Position numbers and translations under genes: made by a program. 64,000 bases of DNA from Pararge aegeria (Eukaryota; Arthropoda; Insecta; Lepidoptera; Nymphalidae), in the NCBI RefSeq assembly GCF_905163445.1, contig NC_053191.1, forward strand, positions 4,960,001 to 5,024,000, given 5' to 3'. Positions within the stretch are counted from its first letter, which is position 1; each line of letters starts with the position of its first letter. The notes beneath the pieces are model-generated. The model made no database searches. It saw only the letters and a program-made list of their open reading frames with translations, and had not been told where the DNA came from. Shown piece by piece: positions 10,555 to 23,934 of the stretch.

Positions 10555-11694
10555 GTGAGTACGCTAATACGCACCCACAGTGTACAAAATCAATTGCCCC
10601 TCGTTGTTCCACCGTGTCGAAACGTCTTGGGGTCGTTAGCAACTATTACGGACGGTTTTATCGATCGAGCCGTTATCTTCTAGCTACTGAAATTAAACAC
10701 TTTGTTAAATGTCATAGTGGTACAGATAATAGTACCTAATTGGGATCAGTTAAGATAAGTAGTTTGACTTTTCGCGCCTATCAACACTTTAAAGATTGGT
10801 GTAAGTTTTATTGATCTGTTAATTTATTGTTATCGATTGAATAATTTGTAATGTAAGTAAAAACATAGCATATGAGTGACTGAAGGTCACCGTCATATTC
10901 CATATTAAATATCGATTTAATTTACTCTGTGAGTTACAATGATTCATGACCTATTTCATACTAAAATAAAAGATGTCTGCAACAAACAAAGCAGTTAGCT
11001 ATATATACAACATTTAGGTACAAAGGTACAATTCAACGCTGAGAAGAAGACACGTAAGGCAACTTTTCTGTTACTCCACTGGTTTTAGTAAAGATATTAA
11101 ACTAGGTTACGCAGGAACAAATATTTTCGCTGCTCCAAACTCAAATACTACGGCAAGCCCCTTTCTTAAGGCCTTAGAGTAATTCGCAAACAGAACTTAG
11201 CCGAAAAAAAATAAGTTTGGAAAGTAATGCATGTTAACTAAAAGCTTGAAACTCTGTTACTGTTGAAATAGCTCAAGATTAAAAAATACCACAGCTAAAA
11301 GAACTAGGGAAACCATAATGATATATATATGCAGGAAAATAAGCATACGCATCGACAGAAATTCTTTGACCTATAGTTAATGAAAGATACCTGCATCTGT
11401 AAACTCTTTCATTTTTCCAATCAGAGAGATTAATGGCTGGGCCACTCCTTGATATCGTCAACCGATTTCTTTTCTGCCTCAGTGGATCTCTATTTTCAGG
11501 TATATTTACTTTCTGAATCAATCATAAGAATTCATGAGGATAACAGAAAAATTGACCCTCTCTTTGTATCGAAGCGTCTATAAAATACGAAAGCGACACC
11601 ATTAATAGCGTTCGGCAATTTTAAGTATTTGAGGCTTTAAGCTGTACTCAACAGATTAAAGGATTACATTTAGTAGACTATATACATGATACTT

Positions 11695-11985
11695 CAACCA
11701 TTGCAAGCCTGAGAGTTCTCCATTGCGTTCAGAAAGGCGTGTGAAATCTACCATTTCGCACTTGGCCAGCGTGGTAGACTACGGCCCAAACACTTCTCAC
11801 TCTTATAGAGAGAAAGAAAAACTGAAAATATTAATTGTTACAAACAGTACGTCTTATATTAATATAGTAACAGAATGTCTGTCTGTAACACCAAAAAGAA
11901 AGGGTTTTGCAGCTCAGCATTTACCATGCATTATAGGAGACCCGTGTCTAGTGTAGGCCAGTAATGGGTCGGTAATGATGACATA
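11695..11985 (+). mobile_element. SINE family B fragment with an internal insertion
   Basis: 'gagagttctccattgcgttc' and 'ggccagcgtggtagactacg' match the SINE at 24850-25135, and the end 'gagacccgtgtctagtgtag ... gatgaca' is the same family's 3' end. About 100 bp of unrelated AT-rich sequence separates the halves between 'cactcttatagag' and 'cattataggag'. Confidence 0.5.
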
Positions 11986-12880
11986 AGTACCATAGTTTTT
12001 ATGTCTAAGTCGGTACGTAATATTAGTATTAAAATCGTGGAAAGTCAAAAGCAGAACGCTTTTTTGATATGCGTGACCGATAGGTTTTTTTTTTCAAAAA
12101 GCTCTTAATTAAATGTAAAAAGCCTATAGGTAAAAGTATCCTTCACTTGTTTGTCACAAAACCAGCATATTCAAGAGTATTGACTATTGAGTATTGATAC
12201 TTGAATTTGAAACGAGAAAGAACTTCTAAGAAATATCTTTTACTTATTCTTATTACTAATGAAGGCTATTTTTACTGGAGTCTTTAGTCAGTCTTCAACT
12301 TTACCGTTTGACTTGTTTTGTATACCGTAGGTGTTTTGGGATAGTATTAGAAATAAGAATTATTTGCTATTTTTAAAAATTCAGCTGGATGTTATTCATA
12401 CGTGAAACAGACCGGTTTAGAGGTTAGAGCAAAGGCCTCCTTTTTCGAGAGCACCTATAAATTTTGGAAGTGCATCAAACTTAGTTTCCCCGAAACGAAG
12501 TGTTAACCTCTAGGCTAGGCGATCAGTGCTAAGAAAATCTTAGCCTTATTAAACGCAAACTTGATGAGTTTATTCATATTCAAAATTAATTTATTTCAAG
12601 CAGGTCTACTTTATAAGCCCTTTTGAAACGTCAAGTGCTTGTAGTAACTCTACCAACGGTTCGGAGAGCAGATTCTATGTTTACGTACACGTTTTATGAG
12701 GTTAAGTTTTTTTGTTCGATGAGACCCTGTTTAAGCCACCAACTGGTCACCTTAACCTTATACTATTACCATCATCATCATCATCATCCACCCTGTTCAT
12801 CCATCCATCCATTGCTCTCACCCTGTTAGGCACAGTAACGTAACCCGCATGTGCGCAGAGTGAATGGTATGGTGGAGGGC

Positions 12881-13086
12881 AGTGGCGTGCATAGAGGGTA
12901 TGCAAAGGGTAAGCAGATGATGTAAAATGTAGAAAATCTCCAGTTCGAGTTATAAATACTTAAGGCTAGGCTTTTTATAACTCTTACAATGCCTATCTAG
13001 TTTTTTATAACTCGTACTGAAGATTTTCATCATTTTATATCATCTGCATACCCTCTGCATACCCTCCATGCACGCCATTGGCGGAG
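12881..13086. repeat. MITE, family E (inverted-repeat element)
   Basis: The ends 'AGTGGCGTGCATAGAGGG' and 'CCCTCCATGCACGCCATTGG' are inverted. Inside, 'tctccagttcgagttataa' faces 'ttataactcgtactgaaga', so most of the 205 bp is palindromic. Related copies lie at 29156-29310, 56128-56300, 59399-59546 and, partial, 59970-60112. It codes for nothing; the superfamily is not decided here. Confidence 0.65.
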
Positions 13087-13379
13087 GGTGTTCTAAATAC
13101 ATTCCACCCTCCTCTATGTCATCTCGCTTCTTCTTATAACTGTGCCGCTTATACGAGTCTAAGAGCATGTTGCTGAATAGTAAGATGTTGATGCTAGAAA
13201 AGTAGTTATAATTTTTCTAACACTGCTGCGGCTTAGCACAAATCTCTAAGGTAACGTAGGTACGTATTCTGGTCGGAGGTTTAGGCCGTGGTCAGTTAAC
13301 ACTCTCCTAACATAGTCGTACTGCCAAGCGATTTAGCGTTTTGTTACGATAAATATAAATATAAATATGCTACGACATT

Positions 13380-13626
13380 GCACACATCGCCATCTAGCCC
13401 CAAAGTAAACGTAGCTTGTGTTATGGGTACTAAGATGGCTGATGAATATTTTTATGAATAATATACATAAATACTTACTCATATACTAATATACAGATAA
13501 ACACCCAGACACTGAAAAACATTTATAATCATCACAGAAACATTTTCCAGTTGTGGGAATCGAACCCACGGCCTTGGACTCACGAAGCAGGGTCACTGCC
13601 CACTGCGCCATTTGGCCGTTAACGAC
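13380..13626 (-). mobile_element. tRNA-derived SINE (family A), near full length
   Basis: On the - strand it runs from the tRNA-like head (near 13620, 'ggccaaatggcgcagtgggc') through B box 'gggttcgattcccacaactg' to 'cacaagctacgtttactttg' and an (ATATAA)-like tail near 13350-13370. This is the best uninterrupted copy in the window and serves as the empty-site reference for the Helitron insertion at 6607. Confidence 0.75.
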
Positions 13627-14417
13627 GATGTAGCGTAGAAGCCGACTAATATAACTTCCATATTTTGCATAGGTTAGCTCGCTTATATCTTAGATTACAT
13701 CATCACACCAACAGGTGAGATTGCAATCACTTTTTCACAAGAGTCGAAATAACAACCAATTTTCAAACTTTTTTGTAAATACAGTTGTTTTCCCTATTAA
13801 TGTAAAATAAAAGAGTTCTCAAAGTAGACCTATTATTTTTAAACCTGTCTGTGAATAGAGATTAAACCTTTCGTTTCATTTAATTTTTTGTTTCATTCAT
13901 ATTTATTGCTAATTGTCTTTTAAATTTTTCCATTTTTAATGAAATTAGCATAAATTTGTCTATATTGTTTGTTATATTTTAACATCATTATTCAAACATT
14001 TACTTCTTAAGATTCGTCTTCGCCTCTTTTTATTACACCCTCTGTTTATTTATCTGGTTTATTTTGTTCAAAGTTAAACAGAGGGGCAATTTTCACAGCA
14101 ATATCACAACCCCGAATACTTAATATACAGTTATGTGTATTGGCCACACAAAATCGGAATAGCGCCGGTCATTGTACTTGGCTCGCGTAGTGAAATATTC
14201 AATACTGGGCCCAACACGCGATGGCGCTGCCAAAATGGGCCACAAAGCCTTCGGATATAGTTAACGATAAACTCTGAATTGTATTTGCATAATAGTTTAG
14301 TGGTTGCGCCTGTGACAGTGCATTAGGTAAATAAAGGCCTTCCGTTCGTTTCCTTTGTACTTATCTCTTGATTTGTACAATTACGTTTTCCGGATTCATA
14401 CACAAATGCAGTAACTA

Positions 14418-14730
14418 AAGTTAAAGTCTAAGTCAAAGTCAAAAATATCTTTATTCAAGTAGGACCATAGGTGGCACTTTTGATGCGTACATGAGAATTA
14501 CAAGGTAGTGAGATGATGGTGATAACCACATTCGTAAACTTAAGCTACGAGGGTTCCAAACGCGTCCTGGTCTAAGACAAACAAACTTAGCCGGGTGTTT
14601 TTTTTTGTTATCACCATTTTGCAATAACTCACACCCAAGCTTTTTTATCGATTACGTAGTCCTTTAATAGGAATTTTCTATAAGCTTACGTTTAATAGAA
14701 TCTTTGAACTTTTTAAGAGACATCTTCTCC
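14418..14730 (-). mobile_element. LINE 3' end, 5'-truncated copy
   Basis: The - strand carries the AAAGTC-type tail (14420-14445), the same 3' UTR as at 101-305, and about 120 bp that match the end of the reverse-transcriptase ORF region at 27860-27960 ('cgattacgtagtcctttaat'). Confidence 0.65.
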
Positions 14731-15169
14731 CATCTCCAATTGATCGACTTGATAAGTCAAATGGACGAAAATTTGTAATTATTGCCGAACTCTGCATTCG
14801 AAATTGTAGACCTGAACCACACGGTTAATTCAGTTAAGTCCAGTTCAGAGAAAACGATGGAGAAGTAGCGCGTTCCAACTAGGACTAAAAACAATAAATG
14901 CTTGACAAAAGAAACATGGGATACCGTATGAACATTCAAAGGTTGCTCTCAGTTAAGGTGACGTTGACGTATCGACGTTTATTTGTAACCTTTAATCTTA
15001 AAAACTATTTTAAAGGCAGTGGCATGGCACAGGAATTTGGACCAGGGTAGCCATAAAATGACAAAATCCTTCTCTGTTACCAGTTATATGAAAATTTTAC
15101 CGGGCACCGCTGTTCCCCGGATATCTACTTAAGCCTACGAGAGGGATATGACGTGAAGGATTTTATTTT

Positions 15170-15300
15170 TCATCTATATATTATGAGTATTTATGTATAT
15201 TATTCATAAAATTATTCATCAGTTATCTTAGTACCCATAACACAAGCTACGCTTACTTTGGGACTAGATGGCGATGTGTGTATTCTGGTAGTATTTATTT
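15170..15300 (+). mobile_element. 3' fragment of SINE family A
   Basis: From 'gtatttatgtatattattca' through 'cttagtacccataacacaag' to 'gatggcgatgtgtg' the sequence follows the 3' half of the 13380-13626 SINE. The tRNA-like head is missing. Confidence 0.65.
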
Positions 15301-15329
15301 ATTTATTTTAATGAAGGAACCACAGGAAT

Positions 15330-15690
15330 CGTGGAATCCCTACAAGAGATCTATGCCCAGCAGTATATCAGTCAAGATGGCGAATTCAATGTAGGAGGAA
15401 AAAGTGAATAATCTTGGATGTCAGACACAAAAGTGTGACCGGGAAACCGAGTATAGGTAGGTATTGGCATAGGTATTTTAAATCCCATATTTACGTGTGC
15501 CGTATGGAGAGGGCAGGTCAAAATATGGTTGTCACCACCCCTCTTTCCTGTTATTGTCGTACGAGGCGACTAAGAGTTCGGGCAGCAGCTTTTTCTATCC
15601 TCCTACTACTATCAGCTGCGATATCTAACCACCCAGCGTGGTGCTTGTGGACAAACCTTGTAGTTGGCAGAGGCCTTTAGTCCAACAGCA
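15330..15690 (+). repeat. Interspersed repeat F
   Basis: The part at 15500-15690 ('tcgtacgaggcgactaagag', 'ggcctttagtccaacagcag') matches - strand copies at 63125-63325 and 54875-54960 and a fragment at 30685-30755. An open frame of 88 codons runs through it, but it follows the repeat and shows no protein family. The short 'ctatgcccagcagtatatc' at 15352 also recurs in related repeats. Confidence 0.5.
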
Positions 15691-16309
15691 GACTCTTAGA
15701 TTAGTTTAAATTGTTTAACAATACAACAATAGTTATGCAAAACTATTATATAGAAAAGAAGAAGTTTAAAAAATAAGCTTGTACAGGCTAAGAATATCGT
15801 GTACCTACTTACTGTAATCTTTCCTATCGGAGGACCTATTGTTGCGTGAGGCTTATAAATTTCTTTGTAGTGCTATTGTGTTATAAAAAATACCTACTTG
15901 TGTTTTATATTAAGACCTTTGTAATGTTTCCAATAAGAACGGAAACTATTTGCTCTTAGCTCTTTAGGGGAAATTCGAAAGATACTATATTAAAAGTTTT
16001 ATTTAGTTAAATCTATTTTAAAGCATAAAAAACGTGGCAACGCGTGTGAATGTGAATCCGATTTTTAAAATAATTTCAAAGCTTTTAATATTAGTAGCAG
16101 AGTGAGATTCTAACTTGGCCCAAAACTTTCAATTAGAGATTGGTGGTCAAAGGATATTATGGCACCAAAAACAGCCTTATCCAGAAAATATATTTTCCCG
16201 TTTTCGCGTTTAGTTTATTAGTTTTTTAGATTAGCATTATTTCATATTATATTAATGCTATATTCAACGAAAATCAAAATGGAAGGCAACACAATAAAAA
16301 TTACGCACT

Positions 16310-16378
16310 GGGTTTCAAACTCGGCCTTCGAAAGTGAAGCCGAAGTCCTAACCACTGGGCTACCACTGCTTCATAAAT
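16310..16378 (-). mobile_element. Head fragment of SINE family B
   Basis: 'gaagccgaagtcctaaccac' and 'tgggctaccac' are the reverse complement of the tRNA-like head of the SINE at 24850-25135. The body is missing. Confidence 0.5.
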
Positions 16379-16379
16379 A

Positions 16380-18700
16380 ATGAGTTAATAGTTTATAATA
16401 CTGTACCTACTATAAAAACTTTAACGTTTTGAATATATTTTTTATATTTTGAAAACGAGTTAAAATAAACCTAAAATAGTTTAAAATGAAAATTATCCAA
16501 AGTATAGAGAACTTTTTGAAATTAGGTTCTAACCCAAAAATATTAGCTATCAACCACTTAAAAGTAATACTAAGTATTGAAGAACCTTTTAGGCGAGACG
16601 TTTTCTCTCCGGATGACTGTTCATCCGAGAGGTGAAGGATCACCGTTTATCGCCATCAATCATAATATCTGGCGCGCTGAAAGCGATCGTCTTTATTGAG
16701 GATTTTTGACACTAATGTTTTGGAGATATCACCGTTTACTCAATTCCTTTCAGACCTCGTATGCTTTCATATCATATTTGTGAAAACATTGCATTAATCA
16801 TAATCTAAGCTTAGGCAAGACAATCAAAAACAATGCTCCTCGGAGACCAAAACTCACATCTGAACCTAGTTGTTTTCATAAATTGAATGTTAAGACATCA
16901 CATTTAAATACACGAAATAAACATATGGCGGTCTCCTCGATACCAAAACTAGTTAGCGCCACAAAAATCTTCATAGCGCTATCGAAGTTGTCACATAATA
17001 TGAGGGACTTTCAAAGATGAAAGGTGAACCACGAGCTCGGAGGAAGATCTTCCTGTAACCTCCCTAGCACGGTCTATTGCACCATTATATAGCACCAAAA
17101 CTAGAACCTTATGTGTTAATGAGTATATAGTCAGTCAATCCGAGAGAACCCCTAGACCGCGACGCATGCCGTAGGCCGTATTACATAAGTAAAAAAGCTG
17201 GAACTAATAACACACTGACACTGCCAGCACTCAGCTTTAGTCTACCTAAAGTATTTTCTGTGAATCTACCTAAAAGGAAAGTGTTAAAATTAAAAAAAAA
17301 ATTAGCTTGAAAAACATATTCTTAAATTTTTTCAGCGTTTATTAGTTCAAGCTGTCAGTTTTTTTATCACATTAATTACTTGTTAACTTTGGTAGAACGC
17401 AGGATTCCAAATTAAAGCAGACTAAGCTTAACATTTATTGTATGCTATAGATTTCCCCCTTCTTCTATTAAGTATTTTTTGATAATAGTATGGTTTCAAA
17501 TCAAAGCAACGTCCGACAGATGCCTTAAATCACTTCTAACATACCGGAGCGCGCTTGAAAAGCTCCCTTCGATTAGAAAAGAATGATTGATTCACACAAA
17601 CAACAAACATGATCGTTCTATATACATATAGGTAAATAATATAGCTTACATTGTGCATGATAGCACTCAATAGAAGGCTATATACAAGGTTGATAGATTA
17701 GTTTAGTATCTACGTAGCGTAGACATATCCACGCGATTTTGATGTCAGTAGGTAAGTAAGTAGTTAATAATCAAACAGGAATGATTGTACGATAAAAACT
17801 AGTTAGTGTACTTTCGACATTATGTACGAGAACAATTAGTGCTACATTACTTTGATGATATAATATTTCAATTCACTATCAAATCTTATTTATACCAGGG
17901 TAAAAAAATGTGTTCCCATGTTCTTCACCGTACATGTACACAGGCAACAAATAAAGCGTAGTGCTCTTCCGGAGGAGCCGAAAACGTCGTGGCACGGACA
18001 ATGGACATCTTGTTGAATTTTATAAATACAAATAACATGGAAATATAAGACTTATTTTCACAACCTCGAAGACATCGCCTCACGTAATTTGATGTGTTTC
18101 AAAGTTAGTTTTTTACCCATGGATTTTGTATGAAACTTGAAAGAAAAACATGAAGTAACAAAATGCCTGTGCAACGTCTGAGTGGCGTCATGTTATTTTG
18201 GTGCGGCTTACACTTGTACTTTAGAACTGTCAATTTAGTTTATTGTAGAGAAATATTTACAGTCGAATAAAAACTAAGTGTCGGTTTCGTATATGTATAA
18301 CGCTTAAGAACTCATGAGAGTTTGTACAAGACTTTGTAACACCGAGTTTTAATAACAGGGTCGCGTGCGCGCACGTGCGGGCTGCTGGATATTACTAAAC
18401 TTGCTTCTAGAAATATCGTTCGATACTTTAAGCAGTCTTATTATTACTATAACAGCCACCTGAACTATGTACTTGAGCCGTTGAGTAGTGTAGTATAAGT
18501 TACTAGTACGCGCTGAAACGCGTTAAAAAAAAATTACGTAGCTGTTTGCTTTATATTTTGCATTATAATTGAACTTGCTTAGCCACCTCCATCACAGTAA
18601 AGAACCCACACTTATTAGAATTTGTTTATTAGCCAGATACCTAATCTATACCTACTGATAATAAAACTGTACCTGGAAGATTTCTGTACATTGAATATAT
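16380..18700. other. Anonymous AT-rich stretch in the presumed intron
   Basis: No gene, RNA or recognisable mobile element was seen. Short open frames here look like chance. Confidence 0.5.
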
Positions 18701-18714
18701 TTTGAAAATTTTGA

Positions 18715-18985
18715 CCGGGGGAAGCTTTGTAATCGATACTGAGTCCAAAACAGATTTTTATTTAATTTTTGCCTGTCTGACCGTCTGTCTGTCCGGGCAT
18801 CACGTGAAAACTACTGAACGGATTTAAATAAAATTTGGTACCTACAGTGGTAGCTGATATCCCGGGTCAACATATAGGATACTTTTTATCCCGATAAACA
18901 ATAAGTTTCCTCCGGGATATGGGATGAAATTTTTATCAATTTTACTTCACATCTCCGTTAAATTTGCACCGATTTTTATCATTCT
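18715..18985 (+). repeat. Helitron-like internal sequence, no clear ends
   Basis: 'tcacgtgaaaactactgaac' followed by 'ggatttaaataaaatttggt' is the degenerate 'N-accgattt-aa-gaaatttgg' theme also seen in the Helitrons at 6650-6690 and 23440-23475. No CTAGT end or TC start could be placed. Confidence 0.35.
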
Positions 18986-19389
18986 TTTTTATTTTAATCA
19001 GTCTTTTGTCAAATCTTACCTTCAGGGTGTCTGATTTTTGTGACGGTGTGCGCGCGCATCTTAAAAATTTACGCTCATCATTTTTCCCTAACGCGCCAAA
19101 AGAAGTATAACTTCAAAAATGAAGACCTACCTACCCAGAGTAATTTATCAAAAAACCTTCACGTTATATCGCTTTGTAGAGCAGTGGATATTCTTTTGTA
19201 TAACCTAAGTTTTCTTTTGCCGCGAACATTTTGATATTAGAAAGAAGAAAAGTAACATTTCAAGATAATGGACATGGGTATATATTCCTATCTACTATTT
19301 ATTCTTAGCTTGTGTATGTGAATTGGATATATTTAACTGTAGATAGCTCACCCCTTCTCAATTTATTGGCCTTTGCTTGTCCTCATCTT

Positions 19390-19640
19390 TTACTAATATA
19401 TACTTACTAAAGGGTTTGTTTGTTGGTTTGATTACTTGAACGCTATGATCTCAGGAACTTCAGGTCCGATTTTAAAAATTCTATCAGTCTTGGATAGCCC
19501 ATTTGTCGAGGAAGGCTATATATCATCACGGTTAGACCAATAGGAGCATAGCACCAGTGAAGAATGTTTCATAAGTATATTTCGTAAGGAATCAGCCTGT
19601 AAACATACGCTATGCGACGCGTACCTAATAAAGTGACAGG
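19390..19640 (+). repeat. Helitron-like fragment, no clear ends
   Basis: 'ttgaacgctatgatctcagg' with 'ggtccgattttaaaaattct' resembles the same diverged internal repeat theme as at 18.8 kb. It is recognised by pattern only. Confidence 0.3.
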
Positions 19641-19649
19641 AGTCTATAT

Positions 19650-21940
19650 CTAGTCTTGATTCTACTTTAGTACAATGGTTTATTCAAAAACTATTAGCGA
19701 TTCGGTTTCACAAATAAGTCTCAGATACAGTATATAATGAGCCACGTACACGTTGTATAATATAATTTAAAAAATGTTAAATTAAAAAAATAACGCTTCA
19801 AAAGTAGTTACAGAGCCTACTTGTAACTAATTAGTTTTTTTCCCGTTCGCTGACAATTCATTTTCCTGTAACGATCAATGTATTGTCTTACTTTTGAAGT
19901 GAAGGAAGGCTGTCTCTCTTTGATGTCATCTCTCGCATGTTATTTTCTTTGCCCGGTTGCGCTTGACTGCCTTCTCAGTTATCTCCTAAGGCGTTACGCA
20001 AACGTAGACACTGTTACAACACTTTATTATCTCCTTAATTAAATACAAAGGTAAAAAAATCAATTTAGTTTTTAACCATATCTCAAAAAGGAGCATGTTT
20101 TCAATTCGGTTATATTACTATATGTATTTTAACTCAGAATACGATTATTTATAAATCTGAAAATTCTTTTTTTTATTAAATCAATGATATACTATCCCTA
20201 TTTACTACTACTTACTATTTATTATATTTCGTTCAGCACTTTAGTTTTTGTATAAAAATAACTAGAAAATTTTCCTTACTGTAAGTTCTACCCAAAAAAT
20301 AATAAGATAAAACGTCTTTAGCAATTTGGAAGCTAAACTGAAGTTAAAACTTATACTTATAGGCAAGGTAAAAGGCCACGCGGCTTGTCGCTGACTTGAC
20401 CAGTTAAAATTGCTTCATTGCTGTAATTAACACTGCTAAAATGCACACACATACACACACTAATGACGAAAGCGAATAAAAAGAGAGTGCATAGGAATCT
20501 AGTTTTTCTGACATCCGAAAGACTTGGTATTGGCACAAGCATGTGTCTTTTTGCTGATACTATACCGTGGTGAGCAGTAAAGCAACGACTGCAAGTTGCA
20601 GTAACCGGATAGCCGTAGCCCTCGTTTCCTGCGATGGTGTCCCGTGTCGGTTGCAAAGTTTCATCCTTTGCGCAACGCTTAGGCTAAGTGCAATGCAGTC
20701 TTAAAACGACACAGAAACGCACTAAGCTGGAAGACAAACAGAGAATACACGCAAAAGATTCCCGAGTTCAGTTCAGAAAGAGCTTTGTTTGATGGGGTTT
20801 TATATTTTATACTCACAGAACAATTTGGTTTCTAGGCTGGCTTATTTCTGCCGCCAAGGAGCATGTGTTCTGTGTAACCATAGCGTCGAGATCGTTAAAC
20901 TGCGTGCTAGTTAGCCGTAGTTAATTAAATATAATTCCTAAGCAGTCTTCGACTTTCCATTGTCATCTCAACCATCATTGGTTCGATCCATTCCTGGATT
21001 TAAGTCTTTTGTAGGGATTTCCACTCTCCACGGCTTTGTGACGCATGTGTCTACTGTCTGTCTGTGATTCGCTTGACTCGAGCCGTCTTTTTACTGGGAA
21101 ATTTTCTGGAGTTTTCTGGTTTCTGGATACACCTTCATCATTGATTTTTCGAGCTATACAAACCCTTTGCGCTTTTTATGTCTAAGCTAAGTGAGCTAAG
21201 TGATGGGTGGTGGATAATGAAGAGATACTATAAACAACCGTTAATCGGCTACTGAGTGATTCTGACACTTCTTAAAAGGCCATCACAAAATTAAAAACAC
21301 ACAGAAGTAGTTATTCTCGAACAGGCGGTTAGTCACTTCATACTATTTAGCAGTTGACAGTTGCAGGTTCGAATCCTGTCAGTTCCGAAAAAAAAGGGTA
21401 AATTTTAAGGTAATTTAAACTTATAGAATAAAACTTAAGGTAAATTTAGGACTGCTCGATCCCGAAATTCTAAGTAAAGCTTTAACGAGATCTAAGTCAC
21501 CTGTTCGGAATGTAATCCAAACTATAAATTATCAACTCCGCTGGAAAGCTGCACAAATTAACTGTGCTAAAGTGCTTGTACGGTGGCTTTTGTCCAATAA
21601 CTGAAGTCCTATACAGTAGGCAACAAATTCTTTTGGCTCTAAACGCTATTAGAATAAGGCCCGTTTTCAACAGCCACTCATTTCTGCCGTTGTGGCCCAC
21701 CGTACTCTTTAATGGGTCTCTACATAATAATAGTTCTCCCCCGCTGCAATTATTCAGGCGTTGTTTGGATACACCCTAGCACCCTAAAATGCAAACAATT
21801 TTTTTTTATTTTACTTTAATTCAAAATCACTGACGCAGTAAAAGGCTGTAGGGTAAAATGTATTTTGCATATTGTGACCGTTTATTAAGTACCTTTGGCA
21901 CAGTGATTTATCATGGATTGTCTGTAGTCCTATTGGCTAG
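19650..21940. other. Mostly anonymous stretch with small repeat fragments
   Basis: Around 20845-20880, 'cttatttctgccgccaagga' is a piece of repeat H (full copy at 23935-24175). Around 21370-21388, 'gcaggttcgaatcctgtcag' is a B-box-like SINE remnant. Nothing else was recognised. Confidence 0.45.
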
Positions 21941-21944
21941 GTTC

Positions 21945-22085
21945 TTCTGGTCATCATCATCGTATCAACCCATTACTTTCCTCTCTACTTGTCTCCTCAC
22001 ACAGTGAGAAGGGGTTAAGGCCACCACACTGGCACTCCGAACACCGATGAGAACATTATGGAAATATCTTAGGCATGTTAATCAC
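21945..22085 (-). mobile_element. 3' part of SINE family B
   Basis: The - strand reads the usual end of the family: 'catcatcatcgtatcaaccc' on the + strand, then 'cacagtgagaaggggttaag' and 'gagaacattatgg', as in 28555-28870. Confidence 0.55.
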
Positions 22086-22224
22086 TCAATTTATAATCTG
22101 CACCGATCGGGCTGAAATTTTAGCATGATTTAAACTCGAGAACGACTCCTCGATTACGAGTCAGCCAGCCTATCTTGTGCTAAGGCTGCATAAGCTGATA
22201 GGAATGTGTTAAGTATATTACCTC

Positions 22225-22390
22225 TGGCAGATACCTAGTTGTTGTTTAGTGGTAAATATGATTATATTCGGTCCACGAGGTCCCAGGTTGAATCCCGTTT
22301 TAGATCAAAATTTGTTAGTGTTTGCGTTTTTTCTGTCAAGAGATTCTGAGTAAGGTAGGTGTAATATGTGTTTTTTACCCCCGTGCTTCG
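22225..22390 (+). mobile_element. SINE family C, diverged copy
   Basis: 'gttgtttagtggtaaatatg' and 'gaggtcccaggttgaatccc' resemble the A and B boxes of the 8697 SINE. Position-wise mismatches in both boxes suggest an old, inactive copy. Confidence 0.45.
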
Positions 22391-23000
22391 TGAGGAGGGT
22401 ATTAGTTCTATTCACAAGTCATTTGTAGTAGTAGAGACAGGTTTCGTGACGGTGGAAAAACTTACTATTGTCATGCTTATTTATGCCGCCAAGGAGCCAA
22501 TATTGTTTCACTTCACTGTTTTCAGTTTTCTGTTTCAATTGTAGAGCTATTTTTTTCTGCAAGGAGCATTGTAAAAAGTATAGCCTTACTTTTAGACCTG
22601 TCAGTTTAGAGTTTGTGTATAACAGAATATAATACGCATCAAGGATTGTTTTTATCTATTTTTCTCAACCATTCAATCACAATGTGCCACAACGATGCGT
22701 GGCAGGGTACAACTAGTTTAAATAATAATAATGTAACAAATACTTATAAAAAGAACTTACCTAAACAAAATGTTGTCTTTTAACTAGAAATACTTTAAAA
22801 ACATATCTAAAGGTACATTTGTGTAAAAATAAACCTATTTTATTTTCGTCAATTTGATACCTACTAAGTTGGTTTATCTTGCTTTACGCATTTTTTTAAG
22901 CTACTTCGTACAAAAATGTTTAGTTTGTATTCGGAAGGGTGTTCCGAGGGTAATAAATAATTGAAAAGAGAGACGGAAAAATGTTATGTTTGAGTTCCTC

Positions 23001-23350
23001 ATTAAAGCAAACTAGAGTTTATATAAATGCGAGGATACATTGTGGTATTCTAAAGGACAAGTAGGATGGGGGCCGCAAGAAGTTTAGGAGTTTTCGTTAC
23101 TACTCTGAATGATGTTAAAAGGATCGGGTCGCAAAACTTTCGCGACACAGCGAGCAAATAAATTAGCAAACAATCAAACAAGCAAGCATAAAATGCTACG
23201 AATGAGCTAAATAATCGTGAAAATTGAACCACCGAGAACTTGTTCCCGGCGGCGTTAAAACAAAATCCATTGTGGTATCTCTAAGTAACATTTCTTAGGT
23301 TGAGAGCCACAGGAATTAAGTTTTTAGACATACTTTTATAATAAAAGTGG
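23001..23350 (+). repeat. Interspersed repeat G, two tandem partial copies
   Basis: 'aaagcaaactagagtttata ... gaggatacattgtggtatt' and 'ggatgggggccgcaagaag' match 25201-25370. A second partial unit starts near 23268 ('cattgtggtatctctaagta ... gagagccacaggaatt') and appears to continue beyond the Helitron, at 23868-23930 ('tataattaaagtgctgtgaa', 'tggatcggtcgtctgctaat'). Confidence 0.45.
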
Positions 23351-23390
23351 ATTCGGGATGTCGTCACACGCCACACAACTGCAGAATCTA

Positions 23391-23770
23391 TCTATATATA
23401 TATAAAAGAGAAAGTGTGTGGGTATGTTCCGTATAGGCTCCGAAACGGCTGGACCGATTTCAATGAAACTTTCAGGGAATCTCCGGATTGACCTGGCGAG
23501 TAATCCTGTAAAATTTGGTGACGATCGGAGCACTCCTATTTTTGAACTGTCAAACTGTCAAATACAGCTTTTATTTACTATGATGATATTCTCTTTTCAT
23601 GGGTGTAGATAATGACCCGCTCGAGAAGAGAATAGAAGAGAATGAATACGGAGTTAAATAAATGATTTAATATATTATGAGACTTAAATTAAAAATTTAA
23701 TGATGTAAGTTTATTCTTTAAATAAAATAATGCAAAATCTAGCCCGGCGAAGCGGGCTGGGTACGCTAGT
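23391..23770 (+). mobile_element. Non-autonomous Helitron, copy 2
   Basis: Same 380-bp length and same ends as the copy at 6607-6986. The 3' hairpin is perfect here (AGCCCG-gcgaag-CGGGCT) and CTAGT closes it at 23766-23770. An open frame inside the element (GSETAGPISMKLSGNL) is repeated in the other copy but is too short to be a transposition protein. Confidence 0.75.
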
Positions 23771-23934
23771 TACGGATGAATGAAGAAACAAATAGTTATA
23801 GAATATAATGCGTAGTTAAATGCACTAACAATACGCAGCTAGTAATATAATGAAAAATACAAACGCACTTTTATAATTAAAGTGCTGTGAAATGGATCGG
23901 TCGTCTGCTAATTATCCACAGCGCTAATTTTAGT

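Noticed and set aside
15414..15680. 88-codon ORF with a hydrophobic stretch (AAAFSILLLLSAAIS)
   Set aside because: It follows interspersed repeat F, whose other copies do not keep the frame.
23418..23612. 64-codon ORF repeated in two places
   Set aside because: It lies within the non-autonomous Helitron and its recurrence is explained by the element's copies.
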